Shown here piece by piece: positions 5,679 to 15,191 of a stretch of 64,000 bases of DNA. Source of the DNA: G963662905 sp963676725 (GTDB lineage Bacteria > Bacteroidota > Bacteroidia > Bacteroidales > WRLA01); the NCBI GenBank assembly GCA_963676725.1, contig OY781463.1, positions 1 to 64,000 of the forward strand. The letters are read 5' to 3'. Both the position numbers and the translations under genes were made by a program. How positions within the stretch are numbered: the stretch's first letter is position 1; every line of letters begins with the position of its first letter. The notes under the pieces were generated by a model. It worked only from the letters and a program-made list of their open reading frames with translations, did not search any database and was not told the origin of the DNA.

Positions 5679-7943
5679 TTATTGTTCTTTTGGGCCGGCT
5701 TCTATTTTATCATTTAGGAAATGCGTTAGTGTATTATACACATGCATTGTTGTTCCACGGCCTTCATAAATACCATGCGAGCGATTTGGATAAGGCATTA
5801 CTTGAAATACTTTATTGTTTTTTATCAGCTCATTAATCAGTACTTCGGCGTTTTGGTAATGCACATTATCGTCGCCGGTGCCATGCATCAGAAGCAATTC
5901 GCCTTCCAAATTTTTGGCATAGGTTACAGGGCTTCCTTCGATAAAGTCCTCTTTGTTTTCCCAAGGCACGCCCATATAGCGTTCCTGATAGATATTATCA
6001 TAAAGCAATTGGTTTGCCACCGGAGCAACAGACATTCCTGCTTTATAAATCTCCGGATAACGGAACAAAAGGTTCAGTGTCATGGATCCACCGCCGCTCC
6101 AACCCCAAACGGCAACGCGTTCTGGATCAATAAATGGCCATTCGAGGATTTTCTTTGCACCCATAGCCTGATCGCGCGAATTAATAACGCCAATCTTGCC
6201 GTAAATACTTTTTCTCCATTCTCGACCTTTTGGCGCAGGTGTTCCGCGATTGTCCATTGAAATTATCACATAGCCTTGCTGGGCAAGCATACGATGCCAC
6301 ATACTCTGAAAATATCCCCAGCTATCATTGGCCGTTTGGCCTGCAGGTTCGCCATAAACATGGAAAAGCACTGGATATTTTTTTGTTGCGTCAAAATTTG
6401 TTGGTTTGATGATGTAGCCATCCATAGTAACGCTATCTTCTGTAGTGATTTGGAAGAACTCTGTTTCAGGAAGATCCAGGCTATTGATGTTTGCTAGGGC
6501 TTCTTCATTGCTCGCCAGCAAACGAATGCTTTCGTGTTTTGGCAGAGAGATCAATTCTGTTGTTGGAGGGCTATTGAAATCGGAAACAGTATGGAAAGCA
6601 TATTTACCACCATCAGCAATCTGATACGAATGCGTTCCCGCTTGATCGGCCGGAGTCAGACGCTCTGCAGCTTTTTTGCCATTCAGTTTCAGTCGGTACA
6701 GATAACGCTGTGTGGCATTGTCGGGAGAAGCGATAAAATAGACATAACCACGCTTTGGATCGATATCGAGGATGCTAATAAGATCAAAATCTTCCTTTAA
6801 AACTGCTCTTTCACTGGAGCCATCTCGGGAGATGATGTATAATTTTCTCCAGCCGTCTTTTTCACTGACCCAGGTAAAATCTTTGCCATCATTCAGCCAC
6901 ATCCAATCGTCAACCACATCTACCCAAGCTTCATCACTTTCGGTATAAATGGCTGCGCTTTTTCCGTTAGCAGCATTACATGCATAAATGGTCAATGTGT
7001 TTTGCTTGCGGTTTAGTTGCTGCACCATGATGTCTTTTGAGTCTTCGCTCCACATCATTCTGGGCAGATAATTTTGTACCGGATCGCCGGGGATGTCCAT
7101 CCAGATTGTTTCCCCGCCATTTGCCGGAACAACGCCAATACGGCAGGATGAAGGATCTTCGCCTACTTTTGGGTATTCTACGGGAATGGTATAGGAGTAT
7201 ATGGAGTCGGTATTATTGATCATCAGGAAATCGCGGATTTTTGAGGCATCCAGCTGCCAATAAGCAATATTCTTGCTGTCAGGACTCCATCGAAAACCAT
7301 CACGAGCACTGAATTCTTCTTCATAAGCCCAATCAAATGTACCGTTAATCAGGTCTTCCGAGCCATTAAAGGTAAGGCGTGTTATTTCTCCTGTTGCAAT
7401 GCTTTCTGAGAAGACATCATGCTCGCTTACATAAGCCACCATCAGGTTGTTGGGTGAGAATTTTGCAAACATCAATGATGATGCAGGAAGACCTTTTCCC
7501 AATTGGGTTAATTTATTGGTTTTTAGATTTAAAATCCAATAATCACCTTTAGTATTCGTACGCCATACCCTTTTAGAATTTGTGAATAAAAGCAGCATTT
7601 CCTTATTGGCTGAATATTCGTAATTCTCAACATACAATGGTGTTTCTGCTCCTTCGGGGATAAGCTGATCGGCAGAAACCAAGATGCTGCGTATTCCTTT
7701 TTTTGTTTCATATTGTACAATATCAAGAGCCGCCGGCTGGCTATTGGAGCGCTCGAGTATCGTATAAGATGTTCCTTCGTCCATCCATCGAGCCTGACGG
7801 AAGAAGTCCGGAAAAAATTCCCCTGAAGCAAAAATGCGTTGCAGGTTTAATTTTGTAGAATCTTGTTGTGCCGATAAAATCTGAACGGCAAGAAGCATAA
7901 AGACCAGCATTAGGGCCCTTAAGGAGATGTGTTTTTTGTTCAT
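5679..7943 (-). CDS. Dipeptidyl peptidase IV-type S9 peptidase, secreted
   Basis: This 754-residue protein has a signal peptide (about residues 1-25, ending LSAQQ), a DPP IV beta-propeller and a C-terminal alpha/beta hydrolase. The nucleophile is in GWSGGG (Ser near residue 616), with the acid in GTGDDNVH and the histidine in NRSHGIYEG. DWAYEEE in the propeller is the double-Glu motif that holds the free N-terminus of the substrate and defines DPP IV-like enzymes. Family members remove X-Pro or X-Ala dipeptides in the periplasm. It starts 27 bases after pyrH on the same strand and is probably co-transcribed. With the S46 and C69 peptidases in this window it suggests growth on peptides. Confidence 0.92.
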   Translation of the reverse strand: MNKKHISLRALMLVFMLLAVQILSAQQDSTKLNLQRIFASGEFFPDFFRQARWMDEGTSYTILERSNSQPAALDIVQYETKKGIRSILVSADQLIPEGAETPLYVENYEYSANKEMLLLFTNSKRVWRTNTKGDYWILNLKTNKLTQLGKGLPASSLMFAKFSPNNLMVAYVSEHDVFSESIATGEITRLTFNGSEDLINGTFDWAYEEEFSARDGFRWSPDSKNIAYWQLDASKIRDFLMINNTDSIYSYTIPVEYPKVGEDPSSCRIGVVPANGGETIWMDIPGDPVQNYLPRMMWSEDSKDIMVQQLNRKQNTLTIYACNAANGKSAAIYTESDEAWVDVVDDWMWLNDGKDFTWVSEKDGWRKLYIISRDGSSERAVLKEDFDLISILDIDPKRGYVYFIASPDNATQRYLYRLKLNGKKAAERLTPADQAGTHSYQIADGGKYAFHTVSDFNSPPTTELISLPKHESIRLLASNEEALANINSLDLPETEFFQITTEDSVTMDGYIIKPTNFDATKKYPVLFHVYGEPAGQTANDSWGYFQSMWHRMLAQQGYVIISMDNRGTPAPKGREWRKSIYGKIGVINSRDQAMGAKKILEWPFIDPERVAVWGWSGGGSMTLNLLFRYPEIYKAGMSVAPVANQLLYDNIYQERYMGVPWENKEDFIEGSPVTYAKNLEGELLLMHGTGDDNVHYQNAEVLINELIKNNKVFQVMPYPNRSHGIYEGRGTTMHVYNTLTHFLNDKIEAGPKEQ

Positions 7944-7970
7944 TTTATATTGTATTTGGGGTGAGTTCTT

Positions 7971-8678
7971 TTATTTATGAACAAGGGTTCCAATTTCTTT
8001 ACCTTCAATAACTTTTAGGAGATTCCCTTTTTTGTTCATATCGAAAACATACATGGGCAGATTATTTTCCCTGCATAAGGTGAAAGCAGTAAGATCCATG
8101 ATTTTAAGCCCTTTTTCGTAGGCTTCATCATAGCTGAGGCTTTGGAATTTGCTGGCTGTTGGGTCTTTTTCAGGGTCTGCGGTATAAATACCATCTACGC
8201 GAGTTCCTTTCAGCATAATGTCTGCTTCAATTTCCACTCCGCGCAAAGCTGAGGCTGTATCTGTTGTGAAATACGGATTTCCTGTGCCGCCACTAATGAT
8301 GCAAACCATTCCTTGATTCAGGTATTCTACTGCTTTTTTGCGGCTCATACTTTCGGCAAAAGGCTGAATTTCAAGGCCACCAAGAAGACGGGTTTTTACG
8401 TCAATTTTTTCTAATGCGCCTTGAAGCGCCATGCTATTAATAATAGTGGCCATCATGCCCATATAATCGCCCTGAACCCGATCCATGCCTTTGCTGGCAC
8501 CTTGCAGGCCGCGAAAAATATTTCCTCCGCCAATGACAATAGCAACTTGTACGCCTTTTGTTGTAATGCTCTTGATTTCATCGGCATAATCACTAAGGCG
8601 CTCTGGATCAATGCCATATTGCTGGCTTCCCATAAGTGCTTCACCACTTAATTTTAATAAAACTCTTTGGTACTTCAT
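7971..8678 (-). CDS. pyrH: UMP kinase
   Basis: A 235-residue amino-acid-kinase-fold protein with LLKLSGEALMG at the start, VIGGGNIFRG, and the DTASALRGVEIEADIMLKGTRVDGIY segment, all diagnostic of bacterial UMP kinase. It phosphorylates UMP to UDP as a cytoplasmic hexamer in pyrimidine nucleotide synthesis. The length is normal. In many bacteria pyrH lies next to tsf and frr; here it is followed by a peptidase gene instead. A perfect -7 element TAAATTTGC lies about 100 bases upstream. Confidence 0.97.
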   Translation of the reverse strand: MKYQRVLLKLSGEALMGSQQYGIDPERLSDYADEIKSITTKGVQVAIVIGGGNIFRGLQGASKGMDRVQGDYMGMMATIINSMALQGALEKIDVKTRLLGGLEIQPFAESMSRKKAVEYLNQGMVCIISGGTGNPYFTTDTASALRGVEIEADIMLKGTRVDGIYTADPEKDPTASKFQSLSYDEAYEKGLKIMDLTAFTLCRENNLPMYVFDMNKKGNLLKVIEGKEIGTLVHK

Positions 8679-8779
8679 AGGTATATGTTTTGTTTATTCA
8701 AAAAATGAATATAAGTTCAAGATAGGCTTAAGGATAATATGCAAAAGCACAAAACATCCAATGGACGAAATGCGTCTCT

Positions 8780-8788
8780 GCAAATTTA
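8780..8788 (-). promoter_or_regulatory. Predicted -7 element for pyrH
   Basis: TAAATTTGC on the minus strand matches TAnnTTTGC exactly. It predicts a leader of about 95 bases before the pyrH ATG. No clear -33 is visible at 19-20 bases. Confidence 0.45.
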
Positions 8789-8825
8789 AGAAAAAGTGAA
8801 ATATGAAGCGCCAGAAGGACTATTT

Positions 8826-11351
8826 TTAAAAATTCACCACAAGACGAACGTTTAATTGTCTTGGCGTTAGATAATTAGGAACGGCATATCGTCGCCCACT
8901 TACATCAGTAACCCACAGATAAGAAATGGTATTGGAGAATTGCAAAAGGTTAAATACTTCGGCAGTGATAAAAGCCGATTTTATGTATTTAAAGGGACCC
9001 GATTTTGGTGTATTTGTATGCTCACCAATCAGTTCCTTTGAGAAACCAATATCTACACGACGATAGGCAGGCATTCGGTATACATGCTCATATTTTTCTG
9101 TTTTGGGTGGACCGAAAGGTAGGCCTGTTCCAAAAACCAAACGCAGCTGCATTTTCCATGTAGGATGGCCGGGCAGATAATCCTGAAAGAATAAACTAAA
9201 ACTTACCCTTTGGTCTGATGGGCGTGGCACATATCCGGGCTCCACACGAACACTGTCAACAATAGTCTCGTCTTCGGTATAACCAAAAATAATTTTTTCT
9301 CCGGAAATATTATAATAGTCGAAATAGAAGTCGTCTTCAATATCTTCCATGGTTTTCATAATGGAAAGGCTTGCCCAGGAATCCACGCCTTTAACAAATT
9401 CGCCATTCACTTTAAAGTCAATACCGGTAGCATACCCATGGGCAATATTTTCGGCATAATAGCGCAGCCTTACATTATCAACTACATAGGGAATTAAATT
9501 ATCGAGGTATTTATAATAAACTTCCGATACAAATTTAAATGGACGGTTCCATGCAATAAAATTCCAATCCATACCGGCAACAAAATGAATGGAAGTTTGG
9601 GCTTTCAGGTCTTTATTGATGTTGCCCAGATCATCGCGCAGCTCGCGGTAAAAGGGTGGCTGATAATAATATCCGGTAGAAAAACGCAAAAGCACATCTT
9701 TTTCCCAGTTTGGTTTCCAGCTGATATTTGCCCTTGGACTCAGCAAAAATTGTTTGTTAAAATCCCAGTAATTTCCGCGAAGCCCTGCCGTAAGAATGAT
9801 ATCGGATTCAGGGAAAGTCCAACTGCCTTGAACAAAGCCTGTATAACGATTGGATTGGATGCTGATGTCTGTTTTAATCACTTCATTCAGTACTAATGGC
9901 TGAATGGATTGTACATCGGGATTGGTAAAGCCAACAGAATCTTGAGGTCTTGGAAGGCTATATCCGGCGCTGTCGATCATTTCCCATTCGTTTAGGTGAT
10001 CGTCAATATCTTCATGCTGATATCGGAAACCCCATTCAATCATATAGTCGTCTTTATGGTATAAACCTCGGTGCTCAATATTATAAACATTGGCAATCAG
10101 TTTGTTCCGTGCATGATTTAGATAAGAACCAACGCCATTGGCCTCAATTACTTCGCCATAATTATCGCTTCCGGCTTGGGTTTCCAAACGCCCGATCCAA
10201 TATTGCCCAAGCAGGTCGTAATTCTCCTGTTCGTTCGTATGAAAAGTAGAGGCAATCAGCTTGAGCGTAAGATTTTTTTGTGGCCTATAGCGAACTGTGG
10301 CGGCAGCTGTATGATTGGTAAACAAGTCTTTTTCCTGTCCTTCAAAAAATATTTGCAGGCGATAAGCTTCCTGGACTGTACCAAAATCCGTTTCGCGATC
10401 GGTTGGAACCAGTTGGTATGAATTATTGGCATAATTACCAAGGAAAGAAACCTCCAGTTTGTCATTAAATTCATACATCAGCATTCCCTGAATATCGGTA
10501 AAGGAGGGTTTATATTCCCCTTTTGTTTGAAGGCTCGACAATAAATATTGATTTGATTTTTGTCGTGCACCGAATAAATACATCAGTTTTTTATTTTTTG
10601 ATGCTCCTTCGAGATGTAGGCCTCCTCCAAGCAAACTTAGGTTTACAGAGCCTGCAAAAGCTTTTGGTCGTTTGTATTTAATATCAAGCACCGACGACAT
10701 TTTATCTCCATATCTGGCTTGAAATCCCCCGGCAGAAAATAGAATGTTGGAGACCAGATCAGAATTGAGGAAGCTAAGCCCTTCCTGTTGGCCAGAGCGC
10801 ACTAAAAAAGGCTTATATATTTCAATATCATTTACATAGACAAGATTTTCGTCATAGTTTCCGCCACGTACGGAATACTGCGCGCTGAGTTCATTGTTTG
10901 AAGAAACCCCGATTTGTGTTTGTACTAAAGCTTCAATGGCATTCCCCGACATTGACGGGATTACAGTTGCTTCTTTTGGGCTGATGGGTGTGAGTGTTGA
11001 AGAACGAACCTGCTGATCTTCAATAACTAATCCCGGTAAATTTGTTGAAGTGGGTTGCAGGCTTAATTGCAGTTGCTTTTCTTCGCCGGCATTCAGGTCA
11101 ATCGGAATGCTTAAGGAATGATAGCCAACATAAGAAAAAAGCAGAGTGCAGGGAGAGACGGGCACTTCCAAGCGAAAACGGCCGTATTTGTCAGTTGTTG
11201 TGCCGCCGGATTCGCCTTCAATGGCAATATTAACCAGTTCTATAGCTTCTTTTCGGTCGTTTTTGATCGTGCCGTAAACAACAGCTGTTTGCTGACCAAA
11301 CGAAAAGAGAGGTGCGAGAAAAAATAGCAAGGCAAGATATGGGTACTTCAT
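8826..11351 (-). CDS. TonB-dependent outer-membrane receptor with N-terminal CarboxypepD-like domain
   Basis: The 841-residue protein has a signal peptide (residues 1-20), then a carboxypeptidase-regulatory-like beta-sandwich (about 22-105: YGTIKNDRKEAIELVNI, GRFRLEVP, FSYVGYHS), a TonB plug (about 125-230, with IPSMSGNAIEALVQTQIGV) and a long beta-barrel ending in a strand that closes on Phe (LNVRLVVNF). This is the standard Bacteroidota receptor without a SusD partner, so the ligand could be a siderophore, vitamin or peptide. No transporter or regulator is adjacent. A perfect -7 element (11391-11399) precedes it and indicates its own promoter. Confidence 0.92.
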   Translation of the reverse strand: MKYPYLALLFFLAPLFSFGQQTAVVYGTIKNDRKEAIELVNIAIEGESGGTTTDKYGRFRLEVPVSPCTLLFSYVGYHSLSIPIDLNAGEEKQLQLSLQPTSTNLPGLVIEDQQVRSSTLTPISPKEATVIPSMSGNAIEALVQTQIGVSSNNELSAQYSVRGGNYDENLVYVNDIEIYKPFLVRSGQQEGLSFLNSDLVSNILFSAGGFQARYGDKMSSVLDIKYKRPKAFAGSVNLSLLGGGLHLEGASKNKKLMYLFGARQKSNQYLLSSLQTKGEYKPSFTDIQGMLMYEFNDKLEVSFLGNYANNSYQLVPTDRETDFGTVQEAYRLQIFFEGQEKDLFTNHTAAATVRYRPQKNLTLKLIASTFHTNEQENYDLLGQYWIGRLETQAGSDNYGEVIEANGVGSYLNHARNKLIANVYNIEHRGLYHKDDYMIEWGFRYQHEDIDDHLNEWEMIDSAGYSLPRPQDSVGFTNPDVQSIQPLVLNEVIKTDISIQSNRYTGFVQGSWTFPESDIILTAGLRGNYWDFNKQFLLSPRANISWKPNWEKDVLLRFSTGYYYQPPFYRELRDDLGNINKDLKAQTSIHFVAGMDWNFIAWNRPFKFVSEVYYKYLDNLIPYVVDNVRLRYYAENIAHGYATGIDFKVNGEFVKGVDSWASLSIMKTMEDIEDDFYFDYYNISGEKIIFGYTEDETIVDSVRVEPGYVPRPSDQRVSFSLFFQDYLPGHPTWKMQLRLVFGTGLPFGPPKTEKYEHVYRMPAYRRVDIGFSKELIGEHTNTPKSGPFKYIKSAFITAEVFNLLQFSNTISYLWVTDVSGRRYAVPNYLTPRQLNVRLVVNF

Positions 11352-11716
11352 TCCGGAATTGACTTCAAATTATGTTTCGTGTTTTGGTTCGCAAATATAA
11401 CAGCTTTATGCGGATATACCCTGATGAACAAAAAGCTAACGGTTTCATTGGCGTAATATTATACGTGGAAACTTGAGCGCAAGAGCTTTTTTGTTTCTTA
11501 TAGAGGGCCAAAACAGATCCTTATAATGAGTTAAAAGTGGGCGGCAATAAAACGATAAAGCCCATAAAGCGAAAATTATTTTGCCAGTATTGATGCATGA
11601 TGGGTTTTTCTATGCCTGACACCTCTGTTGCTTTTTGTAAATGGCTTTTCGATCAATGTTCTATGGAAGTAGTGGGTGTTTATTGAGATCAGTATCGCTT
11701 TTCAGTTAGCCCCAAC
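11352..11716. other. Non-coding region between the TonB receptor and rpmB
   Basis: About 365 bases with no credible open frame. It holds the receptor promoter (-7 at 11391-11399) and, just beyond, the rpmB terminator. I see no tRNA, repeat or conserved RNA structure in the remainder. Confidence 0.6.
11391..11399 (-). promoter_or_regulatory. Predicted -7 element for the TonB receptor
   Basis: TATATTTGC on the minus strand is an exact TAnnTTTGC match about 40 bases before the receptor start codon. Confidence 0.55.
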
Positions 11717-11746
11717 AAAAAAAGCCGTTGTTAAAAAACAACAGCT
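11717..11746 (-). terminator. Rho-independent terminator of rpmB
   Basis: A 10 bp stem (11737-11746 with 11723-11732, one G-T pair) with a four-base loop is followed on the minus strand by seven T, about 26 bases past the rpmB stop. Confidence 0.85.
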
Positions 11747-11772
11747 CTTCTATACCATAAGTAATTACGTTC

Positions 11773-12012
11773 TTATTGGGGTAGGAAGCCTTTTTCGCGG
11801 GCTTCTTTTACACAAGCGAAAACACCTTTTTTGTTGATATTCCTTAATCCTGAAGTAGATACCCTAAGAGTAATCCATTTATCTTCTTCCGGAATATAAA
11901 ACTTCTTGGTGTGAAGATTGATGTTAAACCTTCTCTTGGTTTTCGCATGTGAGTGGGAAACACTGTTTCCAACCATGAACCTTTTCCCTGTAATTTGACA
12001 AATCTTTGACAT
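11773..12012 (-). CDS. rpmB: Ribosomal protein bL28
   Basis: The 79-residue protein starts MSKICQITGKRFMVGN and contains SHAKTKRRFNINLHTKKF and VSTSGLRNINKKG, the hallmarks of bL28 of the large subunit. The frame is open for 14 more codons upstream, but the conserved N-terminus and AAGGAAG five bases before the ATG at 12012 fix the start. In many Bacteroidota rpmB is followed by rpmG (bL33) and a DUF4295 gene; here a strong terminator follows directly and neither gene is nearby. Confidence 0.97.
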   Translation of the reverse strand: MSKICQITGKRFMVGNSVSHSHAKTKRRFNINLHTKKFYIPEEDKWITLRVSTSGLRNINKKGVFACVKEAREKGFLPQ

Positions 12013-12140
12013 CGTTCTTCCTTTTAAAAATTGGTTTTTGAAAACGGAGTGCAAAGGACGTTAAAATTTTTTAATTATCAAATGGAAATCAACATTTTTT
12101 CCACAAAAGATAAAAATTTTAAGGTGCAATGCATTCATGC

Positions 12141-13382
12141 TTAGTCTTTCAGGAGTTCTTCCCGAAGCAGATTAAGTGCTGAGAGTGCTGAGATCCTGAT
12201 ATTACGGAATCTGTGCTCGCCGAGCCTCAACAGCTTGGCTTTGCTTCCTTTAGGCCCAGCAACAGCAATCCAAACTGTTCCTACGGGTTTTTCATCGGTT
12301 CCGCCATCAGGCCCGGCAATCCCGGATGTGGCAAGGGCATAATCGGTTTTGAGATGCTTCCTGGCGCCTTCCGCCATCTGGCATACGACCTCTTCACTGA
12401 CTGCGCCATATTCTATTAGGCTCGCATGGGATACTCCAAGAAGGCTCTCTTTTAGTTCATAGGAATAGGCTGTTACAGAGCCTTCAAAATAGGCGGAACA
12501 GCCGGGTACAGCACTGATTAAATGCGCAAGATAACCCCCGGTACAGCTTTCAGCCAAAGACAAATTCTTTTCTTTTTGTAAAAGAAGCTCCCCAATAATT
12601 TTCTCAAGGGCGGCTTCATCAAAGCCAAATACCAGTTCGGGGATGAGGGCGCAAAGCTTATCAATTTCTTGATCTACTAGAATTTTAATCTGCGCCATAT
12701 CATCGCCAGAGGCACTTAAACGCATCCGCACAATGCCTGGTTGGGGCAAATAAGCCAATTTAATAGATGCGGGCAGTGATTTTTCCCAATTGCTGATGCG
12801 TTCTGCCAAAAAGGATTCGCCTAGGCCGTGGGTCATTACTGTGCGTTTATAGATGGCAGGAATGGAAAGTTCTGCCTTTAGTTTTGGCAAAACCTCTTCG
12901 TCTATTAAAGCCTTCATCTCAAAAGGAACACCAGGAAGGCTTACAAAAACTTTGTCGTCTTTTTCAAACCACATCCCTTTTGCAGTGCCTTGGGAATTAT
13001 TTAAATGAATCGCGCTTTCAGGCAGCATGGCTTGCATCCGATTGCTCTCTGTCATGGGAAAATTGCGTTTTTCAAAGAGCTTTGTGATCTGTGCCAAAGT
13101 TTTCTCAGAGAAAACGAGTTTGGTGTTAAAATATTCGCAAAGAGCTGGCTTTGTAATATCATCAGCAGTTGGTCCCAAACCTCCGGTCATAATGATGATT
13201 CTTGCCCGCTTTTCAGCATCCTGCAATGCGTCAAATATTTCTTCACGGGTATCGCCAATGCTGGTAATTCGAACGACTTTAATGCCGTTTTCTGTCAGAC
13301 GGGAAGCAATCCATGCCGAATTGGAATCTATTACCTGTCCAATCAACAGCTCATCACCTATAGTAATTATTTCTGCTTTCAT
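12141..13382 (-). CDS. cinA: CinA family nicotinamide-nucleotide amidohydrolase
   Basis: The 413-residue protein has an N-terminal MoCF/COG1058 domain (EIITIGDELLIGQVIDSNSA at the start, MTGGLGPTADDIT) and a C-terminal CinA/PncC domain (LSLAESCTGGYLAHLIS, ATSGIAGPDGGTDEKPVGTVW). It hydrolyses NMN and, through the N-terminal domain, ADP-ribose, in pyridine nucleotide salvage. An in-frame ATG exists 90 bases upstream (13472), but the family N-terminus starts at 13382 and a perfect -7 element (13403-13411) lies inside that extension, so the shorter form is preferred. rpmB follows 128 bases downstream on the same strand. Confidence 0.94.
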   Translation of the reverse strand: MKAEIITIGDELLIGQVIDSNSAWIASRLTENGIKVVRITSIGDTREEIFDALQDAEKRARIIIMTGGLGPTADDITKPALCEYFNTKLVFSEKTLAQITKLFEKRNFPMTESNRMQAMLPESAIHLNNSQGTAKGMWFEKDDKVFVSLPGVPFEMKALIDEEVLPKLKAELSIPAIYKRTVMTHGLGESFLAERISNWEKSLPASIKLAYLPQPGIVRMRLSASGDDMAQIKILVDQEIDKLCALIPELVFGFDEAALEKIIGELLLQKEKNLSLAESCTGGYLAHLISAVPGCSAYFEGSVTAYSYELKESLLGVSHASLIEYGAVSEEVVCQMAEGARKHLKTDYALATSGIAGPDGGTDEKPVGTVWIAVAGPKGSKAKLLRLGEHRFRNIRISALSALNLLREELLKD

Positions 13383-13402
13383 AGTGTTTTTAAAATATCG
13401 CG

Positions 13403-13411
13403 GCAAAAGTA
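13403..13411 (-). promoter_or_regulatory. Predicted -7 element for cinA
   Basis: TACTTTTGC on the minus strand matches TAnnTTTGC, about 20 bases before the ATG at 13382. It supports the shorter cinA start. Confidence 0.5.
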
Positions 13412-13579
13412 CTGTTAATAAATTTGAACAGCTTGATATTGCTGTATTTTTTAGCGTGGCAAAATGAATCATGCTTCAAATAGGTTCCCAATACTTGAGG
13501 GAAATAGGGGTGATTTTTACACTCCTTCGGAAATGATTGGTTTGTTTAATAACTAAATATCAATAAATTACAGCAATCG

Positions 13580-15154
13580 TTAATTCAGGAAGAAGAGTAG
13601 GTGAAAACTACCCCAAAAGTGGAATTTCCCGCCGACAAACTCCGGGCTGAGTATGCTCTGTGTTGCGCGAAATCCAAGCCATTTATATGTAAAACCACCG
13701 CCAAACTGGCCTTTAAACACAACCTTTTCAGTTTCGGTGGCGCTAATTGTATAAACGCTGCTTTTATTAAACATGCCTCCTTGCAATGTGGCATCGTAGA
13801 TATTTAAGGATGAACGCAAATCGACAAACAATCGCCAGTTAAATGCAGCATTTTTTTGGATGCGGCTAAGCAAATCATTGCTGCTTTGAAAACCATTCTG
13901 AATGTAGCTGTAATATGCTGATGCACCAAACCAGGCCTTATCATAGAGCGTGCCTGCCTGAGCACCTAAAATGGTGTTTGCTGAAAATTTGCCTTGTAGA
14001 AACCATTGTTTCTCAAACCATAGATCATAATTAAGGACAATGTCGTTTTGAATTTGGTATTCCCAGCCCAAAGGTTCGTCATTTGTAGGAACCACATTAT
14101 GTACTAGGCTTTGAACAAATTCTCCTTCTGATGCAGGGCCGATAACGCCTGCATTGACTTCAGAAATCAGGCTTTGTCTTCTTTTTAAATCGGTGCTGTT
14201 TCTCGAAAAACTTGCATAAAGGACGCCGGAATATGGCCTGTCCCCATACTGTATGCCGCCGAGTTTTGTTGTGGATGGTGTGTAGATGTTCTGCACTAAG
14301 CCTAAACCATATGTATGCACTGCATATTTATTATAAGGAAGAAAGATTTGAGCGCTCGCAATAGTTGCAAAAACGGGGGAATATAAATGAATCTGGCTTC
14401 CATTGGTGAAATAGCGGTCTGTATTGCTAAAAATATCGTTTTCAAAAACAATGCTTAGAACGGTGTTCGTGTTGAGTCTTGCGATATCTTCCAAAGTGTT
14501 GGCCGGAAGTGGGCGACTTTTAATAATCCTGCGCAAAGCAATCGGGTCAATTCCGTCTGCATCTAAAGGGATCAATAATTTTATACTATCGGTGCTTTCG
14601 CGGATTGCCAAATGTGTTTTAGTTGCGGCGATTTCCTCAATTTTTGGTGCAGGAAGATTCGTATGTGGTTGTTTTTCTATTTCTTTTATTGCCGGCTTTT
14701 GCGATAGGGCAAGCGACTCTGTGTTAAATTTTTCTTTGTCGAGTATTTTTGGTGGCCTGATGCCGTCAAACATCAAAACACCTGCACCTTTAAGAAAAAG
14801 TCGATTATCGAAAACGATCTCCTGCCCGCTGAGATTAAAACGGATAAAGCGTTGATCGGTACTGTAGGCGGGGATTTTTTCTTCGGAACAAAATGCTTTA
14901 TGCCGGAAAAATTCAGAACCTAATGAATCCCGATAATGATACCAGGCGGTCATGCCGTATTTTTCCTGAAAATCACGAATAAAGCTCGAGTCCGGATAGC
15001 AAAAAACCAATGTAGGATGACTTATGGGCTTTGTTTGTGGTGCCTTTTTTTCCTTAGTCTTACCCGAGTCTAAGTCTTTCTGTTCCGTCTTTTGAGCGCA
15101 GCCCGTCAGGATCAGAATGATTATCAGGAAGTATGTGGGTAAGGCTTTTTTCAC
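13580..15154 (-). CDS. LpxR-like (DUF2219) outer-membrane lipoprotein with long N-terminal extension
   Basis: The last 300 residues match the LpxR/DUF2219 lipid A deacylase family: ENDIFSNTDRYFTNG (the Asn-Asp and Thr of the active site), GDRPYSGVLYASF, GVIGPASEGEFVQSLVH and GWEYQIQND. LpxR is an outer-membrane barrel that removes the 3'-acyloxyacyl chain of lipid A. Before it lies an extension of about 210 residues of unknown function. The likely start is GTG at 15154, which gives a lipoprotein signal ending LILTGC; the in-frame ATG at 15253 would overlap arsC by 62 bases and place a basic stretch before the signal. Last gene of the sir2-recX-prfB-arsC operon, 37 bases after arsC. Confidence 0.75.
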   Translation of the reverse strand: MKKALPTYFLIIILILTGCAQKTEQKDLDSGKTKEKKAPQTKPISHPTLVFCYPDSSFIRDFQEKYGMTAWYHYRDSLGSEFFRHKAFCSEEKIPAYSTDQRFIRFNLSGQEIVFDNRLFLKGAGVLMFDGIRPPKILDKEKFNTESLALSQKPAIKEIEKQPHTNLPAPKIEEIAATKTHLAIRESTDSIKLLIPLDADGIDPIALRRIIKSRPLPANTLEDIARLNTNTVLSIVFENDIFSNTDRYFTNGSQIHLYSPVFATIASAQIFLPYNKYAVHTYGLGLVQNIYTPSTTKLGGIQYGDRPYSGVLYASFSRNSTDLKRRQSLISEVNAGVIGPASEGEFVQSLVHNVVPTNDEPLGWEYQIQNDIVLNYDLWFEKQWFLQGKFSANTILGAQAGTLYDKAWFGASAYYSYIQNGFQSSNDLLSRIQKNAAFNWRLFVDLRSSLNIYDATLQGGMFNKSSVYTISATETEKVVFKGQFGGGFTYKWLGFRATQSILSPEFVGGKFHFWGSFHLLFFLN

Positions 15155-15191
15155 CGGTTTTGTTTTAAAGCAATTTCTGTGTTTTATGTCT

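Noticed and set aside
5742..6260. A 172-residue plus-strand frame inside the DPP IV gene.
   Set aside because: Antisense to the conserved catalytic domain; no family features.
13005..13467. Plus-strand frames of 137 and 146 residues over cinA.
   Set aside because: Antisense shadows of a conserved cinA frame.
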